A program made the translations under genes and the position numbers. Source: Physella acuta (lineage: Eukaryota > Mollusca > Gastropoda > Physidae). From it: a stretch of DNA of 64,000 bases. The DNA lies in the NCBI RefSeq assembly GCF_028476545.1, contig NW_026731930.1, positions 434,001 to 498,000 of the forward strand. The letters run 5' to 3'. Below are positions 10,491 through 22,300 of this stretch, one piece after another (the stretch's first letter is position 1; every line of letters starts with the position of its first letter). Under the pieces are notes generated by a model. It did not search any database and had not been told where the DNA came from. It saw nothing but the letters and a program-made list of their open reading frames with translations.

Positions 10491-11972
10491 CTATTTTTTT
10501 TTCGAAACTGTGTTGCTGGGGCGCGGGTTTGTCGACACTACCGCTCAGACGCCCTCGGGCGTGCTGTATACAAGCATTGAGTGTACGTTAATCATCCGTA
10601 ATAGGGAGGTTGAATACCTTTTGGCGACCGCCTACCGACGTCGCATGGGTTACTGGTTACACTACCGTAGGTAGCCGGATGCGACCCCTGGTTCGGTTTA
10701 AATCATATAACGTATAGGCCCCCGTGTCCCTAGTGTAGGGTGCTCTTGTGCTTTGTGTCATCTGTCCCTGATGCAGTTTGATCGTTGAATAAGTAGTACC
10801 CATGCAGGACGTGCAATCAACGGATCACTTGTACTCAGATAGCCGCTGGCCATCTCGAGGCGACCAACTTTTACTACTGCTGATGTACCGGAGGACACCC
10901 CTTATTCGATTTAGTAATCAATTTTAGAGGTCCTCTGTATTCTTAGTAGATTGCGCTCATCAAAAAGAATATAGGCGCCGTAGTGTTCATGGGGGGGGGG
11001 AGCCAGGGGCGCATCGGGTTACACGACCGCCGGGGTGCCGGTTGATGCGCCTCTGCAATGTCCCCGCGAATTAAGTGGTAACGCTGACCTGCTACGCCGG
11101 ACACCCAATCAATGGCCCCCAGAAGTTAAGATAGCCACTGGAAAACTCTGGAAAACCGCACGGCCTTACTGCTGGGGCCCCGCCATCAGAAAAAAAAATA
11201 AAAAAAATTAACGACAGAAACCTTCCCAAATGTCAGAGCTTCTTGCAGGTACTTTTCTAGAAAACTGTCTTGGGAAAACTACTGCCATGAAGTATTCTCA
11301 ACAACTTCACCAACGTTCTTGGCGATTTGTTGAAAACCAAAAACTTATAGTTTTATTAGTGCCATATTAATTAAACATAAATTAGATCAACAAATGTAAT
11401 GTCTTTAATAAGGTAAAAAAAAAGTAGAAAAATAGCGTCAAATATTATACTTATCTTGTTATGAAAACACTGTCCATGGTTGTTATTTTTTTTTAATGGT
11501 TCAATTGTTATCATGAATGCTTAGTAGGATAGAATTTCAGGGAGGGCAGACAGATGGGAGTAAGGTGTAGGTAATTATCTAGTAACTTGAGGTTTGTTGC
11601 GATATATGTACAATCTCACAAAAAAGTCGAAGTTCATTTATAGGCTAATTCTCTCAATGGCTCGCCCGACAATGCGACAACGCTAGTAATGTTATTATTA
11701 CGGATGGGCCCTATTCGACCACCCCCCCCCCCTCCGCCCACTGAATGCCACTGTCTGTACAGTAAGAAAGGACTGGGGCCTTTTTGGAACTTTTAATTTT
11801 TCTAGAGTAGAAAAGAAACTGTATTTAAATTTTCTTTTTAAATTTATCTTCATTAAACAAATATTAAAATTCCAATGAAAAAGTTTAATTTTTTTAAAGA
11901 AGTAAAAGGGCCCCTATTTGCCTCGGGCCCAGATGCCTTGCTTTCGCTAGCTTTACGGTAGCTACGCCACTA
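10491..11972 (-). mobile_element. non-autonomous hAT-type element (reverse copy of the 44428 family)
   Basis: Its right end GGTAGCTACGCCACTA is the inverted form of the CAGTGGTGTAGCTACC start of the element at 44428. The inner ~1 kb (GGGCCCCTATTTGCCT, AATTCTCTCAATGGC, GGAGGACACCCCTTATT) is the reverse complement of that copy. No transposase ORF. The left terminus is not resolved and no matching target duplication was found. GC-richer than its surroundings, with G/C runs. Confidence 0.7.
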
Positions 11973-12019
11973 CATTTGACCACCGCTTTTAGTAACGCAT
12001 ACGTATCTTACATTGTTAC

Positions 12020-12050
<31 letters not shown>

Positions 12051-12462
12051 TAGTTTATGTTAAATGTATCCATATGATTCGATACTATGTCGCCCATATT
12101 TTTTTTATTAGTTTGTTTCATTTATCCGATGCTAATATTTACCAATATTTTTTTTTGTTGTTTGGTTATTGCGCAAGGGAAATAATTACCTATTAAATAG
12201 ACTATTTGGTAAAGGAGTACTAAACAAAACAAAAAAAAAAAAATCAAATAGACTTACTATTTTTTTTAATTAAAAATATATTCTACAATAAAGTATTTCA
12301 AATAATATACAAAAATAATAAATGTGCGTTTGTTTTTTCTACATTTTTTCTGTAATTGCAAATAACGAACACAACATTATTAATTTCTACTCATTTTAAA
12401 GACAAGCGAGGATATCGTTCAGTCTATGTTCCTTCCCCGATTCTAAATCGGTTTGGTGTTAT
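11973..12462 (+). repeat. macro-repeat copy, block P
   Basis: Aligns with 39955-40400 and 55917-56300: AACGCATACGTATCTTACA, ATGATTCGATACTATGTCG, CAAGGGAAATAATTACC (12174), GACAAGCGAGGATATCG. Contains a short (TA)n at 12029-12052 that is only a few units long at 40000. Confidence 0.8.
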
Positions 12463-12476
12463 ATGAAAATCTTTCA
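12463..12476. repeat. left target-site duplication of the CENP-W retrocopy
   Basis: ATGAAAATCTTTCA, repeated exactly at 13185-13198 right after the poly(A) tail. Confidence 0.85.
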
Positions 12477-12557
12477 CAACAAATGAAAAAGGGGAATTTT
12501 CTAGATCAACTTCTTTTGTTTTGGCATTTAAATAAAAATTAACAGTAGAGCTTAAAA

Positions 12558-12797
12558 ATGACTATTCTTTTGCACTTTAATCGAGCAAAACTGAAAAAGA
12601 GATCTCTTCGCACACTCAATAACACTAAAATTACGAAAGGCCCAGTTCCTTCTTTGCTTCTAGTTCATTACAACTTGTTTCTCCATGATCTCCTAAAGGA
12701 AGCCAACAGAGAGGCCAGAAATGCTCGTGCTAAAAGTACTAAAGCTGAACATGTCAAGGCTGTAGCAAAGAAAATTTTGAAAAAGTACAGATTATGA
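12558..12797 (+). CDS. CENPW: centromere protein W-like histone-fold protein, intact retrocopy ORF
   Basis: 79 residues (human CENP-W is 88, from memory). In the family it pairs with CENP-T in the CENP-T-W-S-X histone-like complex of the inner kinetochore, binding centromeric DNA. Seen here: a basic N-terminus (residues 9-27, NRAKLKKRSLRTL), a long helix LLLVHYNLFLHDLLKEAN (33-50) matching the human LLVHLNCLLFVHRLAEE region, and TKAEHVKAVAKKILKK (61-76) matching human NKEHVLAAAKVILKK. The order fits histone-fold helices 2 and 3. The start is the first ATG after an in-frame TAG at 12546; context AAAAATGA. No break in the frame. The copy is intronless within a retroposed insert, so it may be a retrogene or a young, not yet decayed pseudogene; expression cannot be judged. 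Family assignment is strong, activity unknown. Confidence 0.85.
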   Translation: MTILLHFNRAKLKKRSLRTLNNTKITKGPVPSLLLVHYNLFLHDLLKEANREARNARAKSTKAEHVKAVAKKILKKYRL

Positions 12798-13142
12798 TGT
12801 ACAATATAAAACACAAGTTGAGCTCATGAAGGAAATATGCAGTTTTATCTGTGTACAGCAAAAGAACACTTAGAATATTACATTTTCTTCTTTTCAATGT
12901 TTTGTATATAGCTACAGCAAGTGTTAGATTGATCTAAAACTGAAACTGAATTTTGTATTTCTTTTTCTGCTACTGATTATTATCTTGGGATACAAAGATT
13001 TTTTATTGCTACCCTTCTAAAATTAGTCATGACATTCTATTATTCTAATCATGAACTTTTTGTTAAAATTAGCAGTTAATTCCATTGAATGAAAAAAAGT
13101 GTTTTATCATAAGGTGCATTTGTGTAAATACAAGTCTTTTTT

Positions 13143-13184
13143 ATTAAATGATTTATAAATTAAAAAAAAAATAAAAAAAAAAAA
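13143..13184 (+). terminator. poly(A) signal and templated poly(A) tail
   Basis: ATTAAA at 13143-13148, then an A-run from about 13162 with a single T interruption, ending at the right target duplication. Confidence 0.75.
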
Positions 13185-13198
13185 ATGAAAATCTTTCA

Positions 13199-13917
13199 AT
13201 TTTTAGATCACGGTATATGTATATACCAATAATTTTTAAGAAAGAAAGGGAAAAAAAGGTAAAAAAAAAGAAAGACAAAAATAAAAGAAAATCCTTATTC
13301 TTTTATTTCTCATAATATATGCAATTAATGTTCATGTCTTTGATGCTGTGTAAAATCTATCAAATAAATTATTATTACTGATTTAAATGTTTAAAACAAA
13401 TGAATTAATAAAAAAATAAAAAAAGGAAAAAAAACTAATTGAGGACTGTATAGATATAGATGTTTGAAAGGGAAGAGTGTTTGCTTTTACGTGTCTCATT
13501 GTAATAACATAGCTTTTCCGATTGCTTAAAATGTGTAATCCCAAATTCATTTCAGCTCTACTTAAAAAAAAAAAATATTCCCCCTCTCCCCCCCCCCCCT
13601 TCGTCCCCTCAGCCCACCACGCCGAGAAAAAAAAATCCCTTGAATCATCATTTAATTACACATTTGCATTTTTAGTTTCAGGTTGGTTTTTAATTTTAAT
13701 TTTTTCTTTATATTTAGACGTTTTGTATTAGATCTATGTATAAGTAAACCATCTTAAATGAATGAAAGCAGGCTACAAGTAAGAAAGAAATATTACTATT
13801 GTAAATCTGTATCAGTCCTCACAAGCCGATGATGAAAACTGTAATACTAAAGCGAACACACAACTGACGCTATAAATTACGTGTCTGAGGCAAAAAAAAA
13901 TTAGATATATATATATT

Positions 13918-13960
<43 letters not shown>
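13199..13960. other. AT-rich intergenic sequence with homopolymers
   Basis: Many A-runs, a C-run near 13580-13600, and a (TA)n array at about 13905-13960 into which the next Helitron inserted. The ORF at 13522-13731 spans the poly-A/poly-C tracts and has no domain; not called. Confidence 0.6.
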
Positions 13961-13963
<3 letters not shown>

Positions 13964-15187
13964 ATAATATAAGCGGGCTGAGCGTGTGTCAGTCCTTCCT
14001 TCCTTCTGTCATCGCTATAGATTTTGGAACCATAAAAGTAAACATTCGCACCACGCAGTGCTCTTCAGTGCACCGCAGTGTCTTATTATAAATATTAGAG
14101 TAGGGTTTGTTTATATAGCAGCATAGAGCTATTTTATAATTGCCAAGGTTTTTACTCTTTCGCATAACGTCAAGAAAATATTAAATACACGCAAACTGCT
14201 AAAACGTATTAAAAAGATTAATGTCAAATATCATTTTAGTTTATATTCCTAGAAAAAATGGATACATTTCCATAAAAGTAGGTCGAAAAAGCTAATTAAT
14301 TCCACTTTTTTTTGTGGTAATTGTTTCAAGGGAGGTAATTTGAAAATATATTTAACTCAACAATAATTTAAGTTAATCTTTATTTTATTACTACCGCATT
14401 GATTAGTCTATGTTAAGGTTCATAATTAAAAGAGAAAAATGTTAAGATTATTTATATTATTTTCTAATTAGTCTATGATTTCTCAAAATCACTATTTTTT
14501 GTTTTTGTTTTTTGGTGCTAACAGATGGTGAAATTTTATAATTATAATATAGAGAATGGTGGAAAGACTCTCTCTGGGCGCGGACGCCTGGGAAAAGCGT
14601 GATTTTCGGTGGTAATTCTAATTACATTGCCAATGTGTTTTCTTAGAACCATAAAAGTAAACACCACTTGCCGTACATTCATTTGCATCGCATTGTTTTA
14701 TTGTAAGTTATGGAGTAGGATCTATTTATGTGACTTAAATTTTTAATGTTGGAAAGGGTCTCTTTGGGCGCGGACGCCTAAAAAGCGTGTTGTTTGGTGG
14801 TGATTCTAATGTTGTGGTTGTGTTGTTTTTTTTTTTTGGTTGTGTTGTGGTTGTGTTGTGGTTGTATTGTGGTTGTTTTTTGGTTGTGTTGTGGTTGTGT
14901 TGTGGCTGTGTTGTGGTTGTGTTTTTGTTGTGGTTGTGTTTTTGTTGTGGTTGTGTTGTAGTTGTGTTGTGTTTGTGTTGTGGTTGTGTTGTGGTTGTGT
15001 TGTGGTTGTGTTGTGGTTGTGTTGTGTTGTGTTGTGTTTGTGTTGTGGTTGTGTTGTGGTTGTGTTGTGGTTGTGTTGTGTTTGTGGTTGTGTTTTTTGT
15101 GTTTGTGTTGTTTTTGTTTGTTTTGTTCTGTTCCAAAGTTGGTACATTTAAAAATGATTTACCGTGGCGGAGCACGGGATGCAGCTA

Positions 15188-15188
<1 letters not shown>
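13961..15188 (+). mobile_element. non-autonomous Helitron
   Basis: Starts TCTATAATATAAGCGGGC after an A, and ends with hairpin CCGTG-GCGGAG-CACGG (15162-15177), then GATGCAGCTAG, followed by T. The 5'-TC, the 3' stem-loop ~8 bp before CTAG, insertion between A and T, and no target duplication are the Helitron diagnostics. It landed inside a (TA)n array. No Rep/helicase ORF. The 3' third is a TTGTGG-type minisatellite. Confidence 0.85.
14806..15115. repeat. (TTGTGG/TTGTG)n minisatellite inside the Helitron
   Basis: About 300 bp of GTTGTGGTTGTGTTGTGG variants. Open frames on both strands (Cys/Val/Leu-rich, or Thr/Asn/Gln/His-rich) come from the repeat and are not genes. Confidence 0.95.

Positions 15189-15234
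<46 letters not shown>
15189..15234. repeat. (TA)n microsatellite
   Basis: Right half of the TA array split by the Helitron insertion. Confidence 0.95.
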
Positions 15235-15239
<5 letters not shown>

Positions 15240-16099
15240 CAAGTGGAAACAAAAGTATATTAGACATTGTCTCAAATCCACCCCTGTCATTGATTTACTT
15301 GTATTGAAAATATTCCACTTAACTTTTCTATATTATTAAGATGGATGTATCATTGTTTTCTCTATAGTTAGCAAGTTTGCAATGGGATCACCAGCCCCCC
15401 CCCCCCTCCACCCCCTCCCTCCCTTTACAAGATCATCTATTTGTACTTAATAGACTTTTAAACTTTTATTCGTCAAACTGACCTGGAGTAAAGCATATGT
15501 ATGCCTCGCGACACATTTGACTTGCACCTCCACAACATTCCCTATTTAAATGTATTCACGCAATTATTGTTACTTGTAACAGTTACTTCCCGTTTTAATC
15601 AATTAAACATACTAAGGGAAATAATACATCCGTTTGGTTCCAAAACATAAATAAACATTATATTAATATTAATTGAAAAATAATATGCAAATTATTGTTC
15701 ATTTTTTATTTAAAATGTGTCTGCAAAACTCAAAAAGTTATGACTAATAACTTTATGGAATTAGCACTTTTTAGTGTTTCTTTTTTCAAAAATAGTGAGG
15801 CTTTACATAAGGTTACATTTTTTTGTATAGTTTAGATAACTTCCTTTTGATATCGTTGCTGGGTGCCATTTGATGTGTTATTGTATTATCTTCTAAATAC
15901 AAAGATCAAGCCTAAAAAAAAAAATATTGCATCTTTTACTATTCCTTAACTTAACTTTCTTTTTTAAATAACCCATTGTGTTCGGGTCATCCATTTCAAA
16001 CTTGATCAAGGACCATGTAATTATATACCCACACCCTCCTATACCCTGATCACCACCCACATTTATTTTGTATGACAATAAAAAAAAATTCCACGACAA
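15235..16099. other. intergenic, no gene seen
   Basis: AT-rich with a C-run at about 15396 and one CTAAGGGAAATAATAC motif (15610) like the macro-repeat core. Confidence 0.5.
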
Positions 16100-16151
16100 A
16101 CATTTTACAAACAAACATACCGATTTGAACTTTACTTGAGTCCTTATCACT

Positions 16152-16899
16152 ATGGACTATGCAGCTATCACCAAAAACAACAACGGGGTTGCGCCCATTC
16201 CTATCCCCTCCAAGTCGAGAGACCCGGAGAGTAGCCACCCGGACTACGGTTCGGGTGGCTTTATGAAATATTGGGCCCCATCCTTTGCAGCCAGGTCAAC
16301 AACAACCTTTGATCAACCATATGAAGATATCCAGACCTTTATCCAGCTGAAACACCTACTATGTAAGTACTCATCACTTCAAGAGGTCAACCAAACCTAC
16401 GAGGGCATATAATAAGACAGCTATCAGCAATCAGCAAATTCTTCTACTCAATTATGGCAGAGCTGACACATGGTACTTCTCCTCACAAGCTTTCGACGTC
16501 ACCACAATGCACAACACATGCAGAACACACGGTCCATATACATTGCAGTTCTCACTTCATGAAAACGACAAAATCAACGAGACCCTTAGATGGGTACCCC
16601 CTACACTTAACAATGCTACACTCATACAAGCTCTACGCCCATATAGTAACAAAGAGTCATCCATAAACACAATCCCACACACTAATAATCGCAGCTTTTC
16701 TATCTACACCGATAATCCAACAACTATCCGACACTACATCAATATAAACTACAAAAACAAGTCACTCACTATCCTAGTCCCAATCGCCGGGAGAAGACAA
16801 GCGTGTCAAATCTGCTCCTCCATCCTTCACTGGACGAATCACTGCCAAGAAGCAAACCTCTCAACCACACAGGATACAGGACTACCCGCACCCCATTAA
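16152..16899 (+). pseudogene. LINE ORF1-like with CCHC zinc knuckle
   Basis: Two overlapping-style frames, 16152-16412 and about 16400-16899, read as parts of one decayed protein. The second ends with GRRQACQICSSILHWTNHC, whose CX2CX4HX4C spacing is a nucleic-acid-binding knuckle, preceded by a beta-rich stretch (SLTILVPIAG) as in LINE ORF1 proteins. A frameshift near 16400 separates the two. A retroviral-type Gag origin is possible but the VPP...ALRPY layout favours LINE ORF1. Confidence 0.5.
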
Positions 16900-17063
16900 C
16901 CGAGGGACCAACAACCAAGTTCACTGACGATTATAACAGAGCCACCGTACCCCATTAACCGAGAGACAACAACCAAGTTCACTGACGATTATAACAGAGC
17001 CACCGCACCCCATTAACCGAGAGACCAACAACCAAGTCCACTGACGATTATAACAGAGCCACC
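16891..17063. repeat. three tandem ~58-bp units
   Basis: Units start at 16891, 16950 and 17008, each CCCCATTAACCGAGRGA...ACAACCAAGT...GACGATTATAACAGAGCC. They differ by one base in length (59 then 58), so they break the reading frame. Confidence 0.9.
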
Positions 17064-17580
17064 AGGCGCATCACCCACCCCGCAGCAACCAATGGTATCC
17101 ACACATTTGACGAACCGACAATCAAATCCAAGTACGAATGCAACGAAGCCACCAACTAAGGAAGCAACAACACTTCAAAACACTGCAACAGAGATAGACA
17201 CCACCTCATCATCACAAAGATAAAAAAAATGAGCTCAGCCCCACGTGACAAGAACCAATAACGAAAGAACAAAAACGCGCAGATGCAGAATACGACCACA
17301 CGCCATGTAATTTCTGCAACCCTTCGATTCAGATCACCTAAAGAAGCGGGAAAACATGAGGACACAGCACACACACAATTCAAACAATGCACCATCTGCA
17401 AAGATAAAAAAATGCATACTGACATATGTTGGCACTACTACAAAGCTCATAACGATGAAACTATTTTTTCAATGCAGCCGTTGCGACGTGTCCCTTCCAA
17501 AAGACGGCATTAAGGAGCACGCACCGAATTACCACCTGAAACCCATACCCATGGCAATGAGTAATGAAATGAACACTTAA

Positions 17581-19090
17581 TCGACTGCCACTCAACCTAT
17601 TTTATTATTTTAAACGTTTTGTATACGATCCATAATAGGGAAAAATAGATATAACAAGCAAAGTGTGATTGGTATAAACATGTATAAAATGCATATGTAT
17701 ACAATTTCATGTAAACCTGCTCTTGCGGCCAACCATTGCTCGATTGGGGAAGCAGCTCGAGAGAAACACTGTTAAACACACAAAAAATGTCTCTTTTCAT
17801 TAAAAAGACAATACATATAGATCTAAATGTTTTCATTATATATAAAAAAAAATTGTTGTTGACTTCGGAGCTGCTTAAGAAACACTCAACATGCAGACCA
17901 CTTTTAAGATTAAATACATACATTAGGTATCAATGTAGGTGTCTTTATTATTGAGTATCGATAACGTCATTATTTTTGTGGCATTAGATTTTTGTACTCT
18001 AGAATCAATAAACTCATTTTTCTTTTCATGTAGCTTTGGAAGAAACGCTGTGGTGAAGGAGAAATAAAAGTCAACGTCAGTCGGACGTGACAACTCACAT
18101 CACCAGATAGGCCGAACTCGTGAGACGATGGGTGACTGTGACAGACCTGTACTACAGACACGGACACGATCTTAGGAACCATGTAGCGACAGTTTAAACT
18201 TTAAAGACTGGTCTAAGGGAGGCAATAACTAACATATATACGCTTTACACTAGGTTAGGTCACTGCCCTTGTTTCCTCGGCAGCAACACAGAACGCACTA
18301 GACGTAGTTGTAAGTTTCGATTATTATTGAATACATATTGATCAATATTGAATACATATAATTCGACCAATAATGCAAGTTGTAACAGTTATGCTAACTT
18401 AAATGTTAGCAATATTTTATTTAACTTTAAGCATTCAGATCGTCTATAACGACAACAGATGTGACAGTGACAAAATATTTTAGGGGGCCACACAAAAAGT
18501 GTTTATATTGATGTAGATTATTCATCGAGTAAATGTTACCTTTTCAAAAATGAAACGGTTAATGTTTACATGTATCGTACTGTTACCCATGTACCTTGTG
18601 TTGCTTTACATTAATTAGACTACATGTTGTTGTTTTTCTCTACACCAAATGTTCAGACACATTATAGAGCTGTTATTTAAGGAAAACGTTTTTTTTTTCA
18701 TATTAGAAAAAATAAATGGTGTCGTTGTGCATTATTGGCTACTTATTTGATATAGATATATTGTAATAGGGAAAGTTTACAAGCTATGAATTGACTGATC
18801 GTAACAGTTCTTAAACAATTTATAGTATGCGAGTAGAAATGTAAAATTAATCTTTGGTTGGTTGAGTGCTGTAGGTTTGACTCGTTTCAGTATATTTGGA
18901 TACGTTGTTGGTATTTTTTTTTCTGTGCTTTTGGCAGTTTTGGTTGTGTTTTCTTCTTGTGTAGTCAAACTGTCATATTTTGTATATATGGTTATTTTAA
19001 AGCAGAACAGGACAATAGTACAAAAAATATATTAAATCATATTTTTTTCCATCTGTGAAATCGATTCGTTAATGAATTGTGTGGTCTGGT
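17581..19090. other. intergenic, no gene seen
   Basis: AT-rich. Short ORFs (17736, 18777, 18858) have no domain, no conserved counterpart and low-complexity composition. Weak matches to macro-repeat around 18240-18420. Confidence 0.45.
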
Positions 19091-19369
19091 CAGTGACCTA
19101 GCGACCCATTCCTTCGCACGGGGCGACCTTCCAATTTTGTGACACCCCCCACCCTTTCACGTGAGATGTAAATATCGTTATCAAGATTTGTCCGTTTTAA
19201 TTTGGTGTTACACAATTTATGTGGAAAACAATTCAATATTTCCGACTAGCCAAATGGCTGTCTATTTTCTTAATTTTGACTGTATGTCATATCAACTCTA
19301 GTTGGCGCAACCACATGGGTCGGCGCCCGAAGTCAACGCCCAACCTACCCTCCCCTAGCTACGCCAATA
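19091..19369. mobile_element. hAT-type MITE
   Basis: Starts CAGTGACCTAGCG and ends GCTACGCCAATA (inverted TATTGGCGTAGC). Flanks GGTCTGGT (19083-19090) and GGTCAGGT (19370-19377) agree at 7 of 8 bases, an aged 8-bp hAT duplication. No coding capacity. Confidence 0.7.
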
Positions 19370-19377
19370 GGTCAGGT

Positions 19378-22300
19378 CAGTCCAATGTCTAAAGGCTATT
19401 GCTATATGAAAACAAAAATGTGTTTACCATACATATTGTACGTCTCAGAAATATTGATCGACAAATCCGAACAACGTTCTCCTATGTCAAAAAATGTTGC
19501 AATAAACATTTAAGTGTATCTATTTTATGTTAGTCCTATTATCCACTGACATATAGAGTGAAATATGCGTTTATCCAATTGTTGCATGAACATAATGGTC
19601 GATTTAGATTAATGTTACATTTTACGTAACGGTAACATTATATACACACTATAAACGAAAGAATAGTACTTAAATATTGACAATTAGTATTTAAAGTTTG
19701 CTTTTTATTCCTTTTCATTAATGATCTTAAGGGAAATAACCGGTACCTAAATCGCTATGCCAAAATTATAATATTAACTACATTTTTAGAAAAGCTAGGT
19801 TTTTTTTTTTAAATATTATTATTTACAGTTCTTCATAACATACGTACAAAACAGATTGCGTACAATTAATTTTACTATCAACGGGTAGGCCTCTTAAGAA
19901 AATAAAAAACATAGTTTAAATCTTTAAAAAAAACTTTGATAAACTTTGATTTAACACAATAGAATGACATTTTACACTAGTCTATAGATTGTTATTTGAA
20001 AACAGAAAAAAACAACTGTTCTCTGACTAATATTACGCCAACTTACGAATAACAAAATTACAGTATGTTCTGAAGCTGTTTTCGATCTAGATTAATCCAG
20101 ACCAAAACATTATTCATTTACTTATCATTGAAACTTACTTTTAGAACAGACAGCAACCTTTTTTTTTCAAGCCTAACCCCTTTTTGATGTCAACTAAAAT
20201 AACGTGTTTTCGCCATAAACTACCATCTTTAGACAGTCAATGGAAAATGAATCTGGAAATACCACGAAACTCAAGAAAGTATTATTATCCTCCCCTACTT
20301 AATGAACACAATATAAATATTTTCAAATGACTGCTTATACACAGAATTTAGTTTAACATATGTGGCTTTAAAAAGTATTATAATTAATATAGTGTTAATA
20401 AAAATATACAATACAAAATAGCCATTCATCTTGACTAAAGACTTGAAATATGTGTACGAATACGAAGAACTGGAAATAATTGGACGAAAATTAGAATAGA
20501 ACGATTTGCTGCTTTTGATACACCAACTATTGTAGTTCGTAATAACATAACACGACAAATAATGTAGACATATTTAGACATTTAGATCTAGCCATTGTTC
20601 GGATCCCCGGTTCGAGTCAGTAGTACGTCCTTATTTCCAACCAGCTCAGATGGGAACCTGATTAACATTAGGAAAAACTGAAGCTATAGCTAAGACCTCT
20701 GTACATAATCCTTAACAGATAGTACACTTTGATCTTATTCAAAATACAGAGAAGAGATTCGGTGCAATCAGTCACTCGACTACTCCGACCACAACTTTAA
20801 ATGACAGTTTCAATAACTTAAGTAATGATTGTATCAATATAATGCCTGCCATATTGAACACACACACACAACTTTAAATTGAGCTACATTTGACCAGATC
20901 CAAAAGTGACGCCTACGTATCTTATATGGTTACATATTTTCTACTTTAGTTAATTTTAAATGTATCCATTACATTGGTTACAATAGTGCCCATACTTTTT
21001 AAAATGTTTTTTTTTTCGAAGCAGAAAAGTATTTACCAATCATTGTTTTTCTTCTTTGGATATTGTGCAAGGGAATTAATGACCTATTTAATATATCGTT
21101 TTATTAAAGAAATACAATATTTTAAAAAAATCAGTCAAATTAATAAATTTTTGAAACATTATTTACCATCAATATTTAATTAATTTAACGAACATCTAAA
21201 ACTGCAGATGTTTCATTGTTTTATGTTAAACTATTACTGTAATTGCAAACATAAATACAGTAGCTATATTTTTTACTATTTTTAAAGACAAGCGAAGATA
21301 TCTATTGATCAATAATCCCGACTTGTGAAACAGCATTTCGTGTAATTTCCATGTTCATTTTAAATAATATTTATTTAAAAACATAAAATAAATAAATAAA
21401 TAAAAATAAAGAATGTTTATTTCATATTTGAATTTAAAGCAAACACAAACCAAGAATTATGTACATTGCCATCCTTTTGCATGGTAATGTGTATTGTATT
21501 GCTACACTATTACCAGTAGAACTCATAATGTGTTGAACTGTATGCATATAATTCTTCTCTTACAACAGAGTGCCAGCTATAAAAGAGATCATCTATACAT
21601 AACAACATGGATTCACAGAGAAAAAACATTGAAAAAAAAAACAACTGAAAATAAACGGCTGTATAATATAATTTTGAGTGAGGTGTTTGGTAAAATGAGG
21701 TGTGCTATCATTTTAGGGTAGGAGAAATCAAGTATTGACCATGACCACAACAAAGGCATAAGTTGCTTATCCTCAGATTTTTAAAATGTCTTTACTATTA
21801 AATTTTTGTTTAATCGCCAATGTTAAAGTCAACTTCAGTGATGATTCCATTAATTGGAAACGGCAACAGAGTGACTATTGCACAATGTAAAGTCTTATAT
21901 TTACTGTCTATGTCTATGTGACAATGTGACAATGTCTAAATGCAAACTCTTCTGTTAAACTTTTAAGATCATTGTTAGGTTGGTTGTACATATGCAAACA
22001 TATTAGACAGTAACAAAATTATACATATATTAACATATTACACCAAAAAAACAAAATTAAATGCTAAGCAGGTCGTACACATATACACATATATCTAGCA
22101 TAGCCGAACATATGTATACATATTATGACACCCTAACACATATGGACATTTGTAAACATAAATACACCCTAGCACAGCCGTACATAAGTAAATATATACA
22201 CCCTAACACAGCGGGCACAAAATAGCTATATGTGATACTTCATTTTCACTATTCATCGGGAATAAACTTCTATTCGTTTGATGAAGCTATTTTCTTATAC

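Larger units (their letters stand above)
12477..13184 (+). other. processed retrocopy of a CENP-W mRNA
   Basis: A 708-bp insert bounded by the 14-bp direct repeat. It holds a ~80-nt 5' part, an uninterrupted ORF, a ~350-nt 3' part with an ATTAAA poly(A) signal at 13143-13148, and an A-rich tail from about 13162. Intronless structure plus poly(A) plus a 7-20-bp target duplication is the hallmark of LINE-mediated mRNA retroposition. Flanking DNA is macro-repeat. Confidence 0.8.
16100..17580 (+). mobile_element. broken LINE-type ORF1 region
   Basis: A GC-richer island. In order: a Pro/Ser-rich start (16152), a region with LRWVPPTLNNATLIQALRPY that resembles the RRM-like part of LINE ORF1 proteins, a CCHC knuckle (16804-16848), a Pro/Thr-rich linker with three ~58-bp repeats, and then C2H2-like zinc-finger pairs (CTICKDKK...HYYKAH near 17390-17455 and CSRCDVSL...HAPNYH near 17475-17540). 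No reverse transcriptase follows. Likely the ORF1 part of a non-LTR retrotransposon; the trailing fingers are unusual for one. Confidence 0.5.

Noticed and set aside
14735-15237. Several long overlapping ORFs on both strands (Cys/Val-rich or Thr/Asn/Gln-rich proteins)
   Set aside because: They are translations of the TTGTGG minisatellite inside a Helitron; open frames on both strands and in several phases are expected from the repeat.
20600-20650. Possible tRNA gene (GGTTCGAGTC B-box-like motif)
   Set aside because: No full cloverleaf; the motif belongs to a SINE-like sub-block repeated in several macro-repeat copies.
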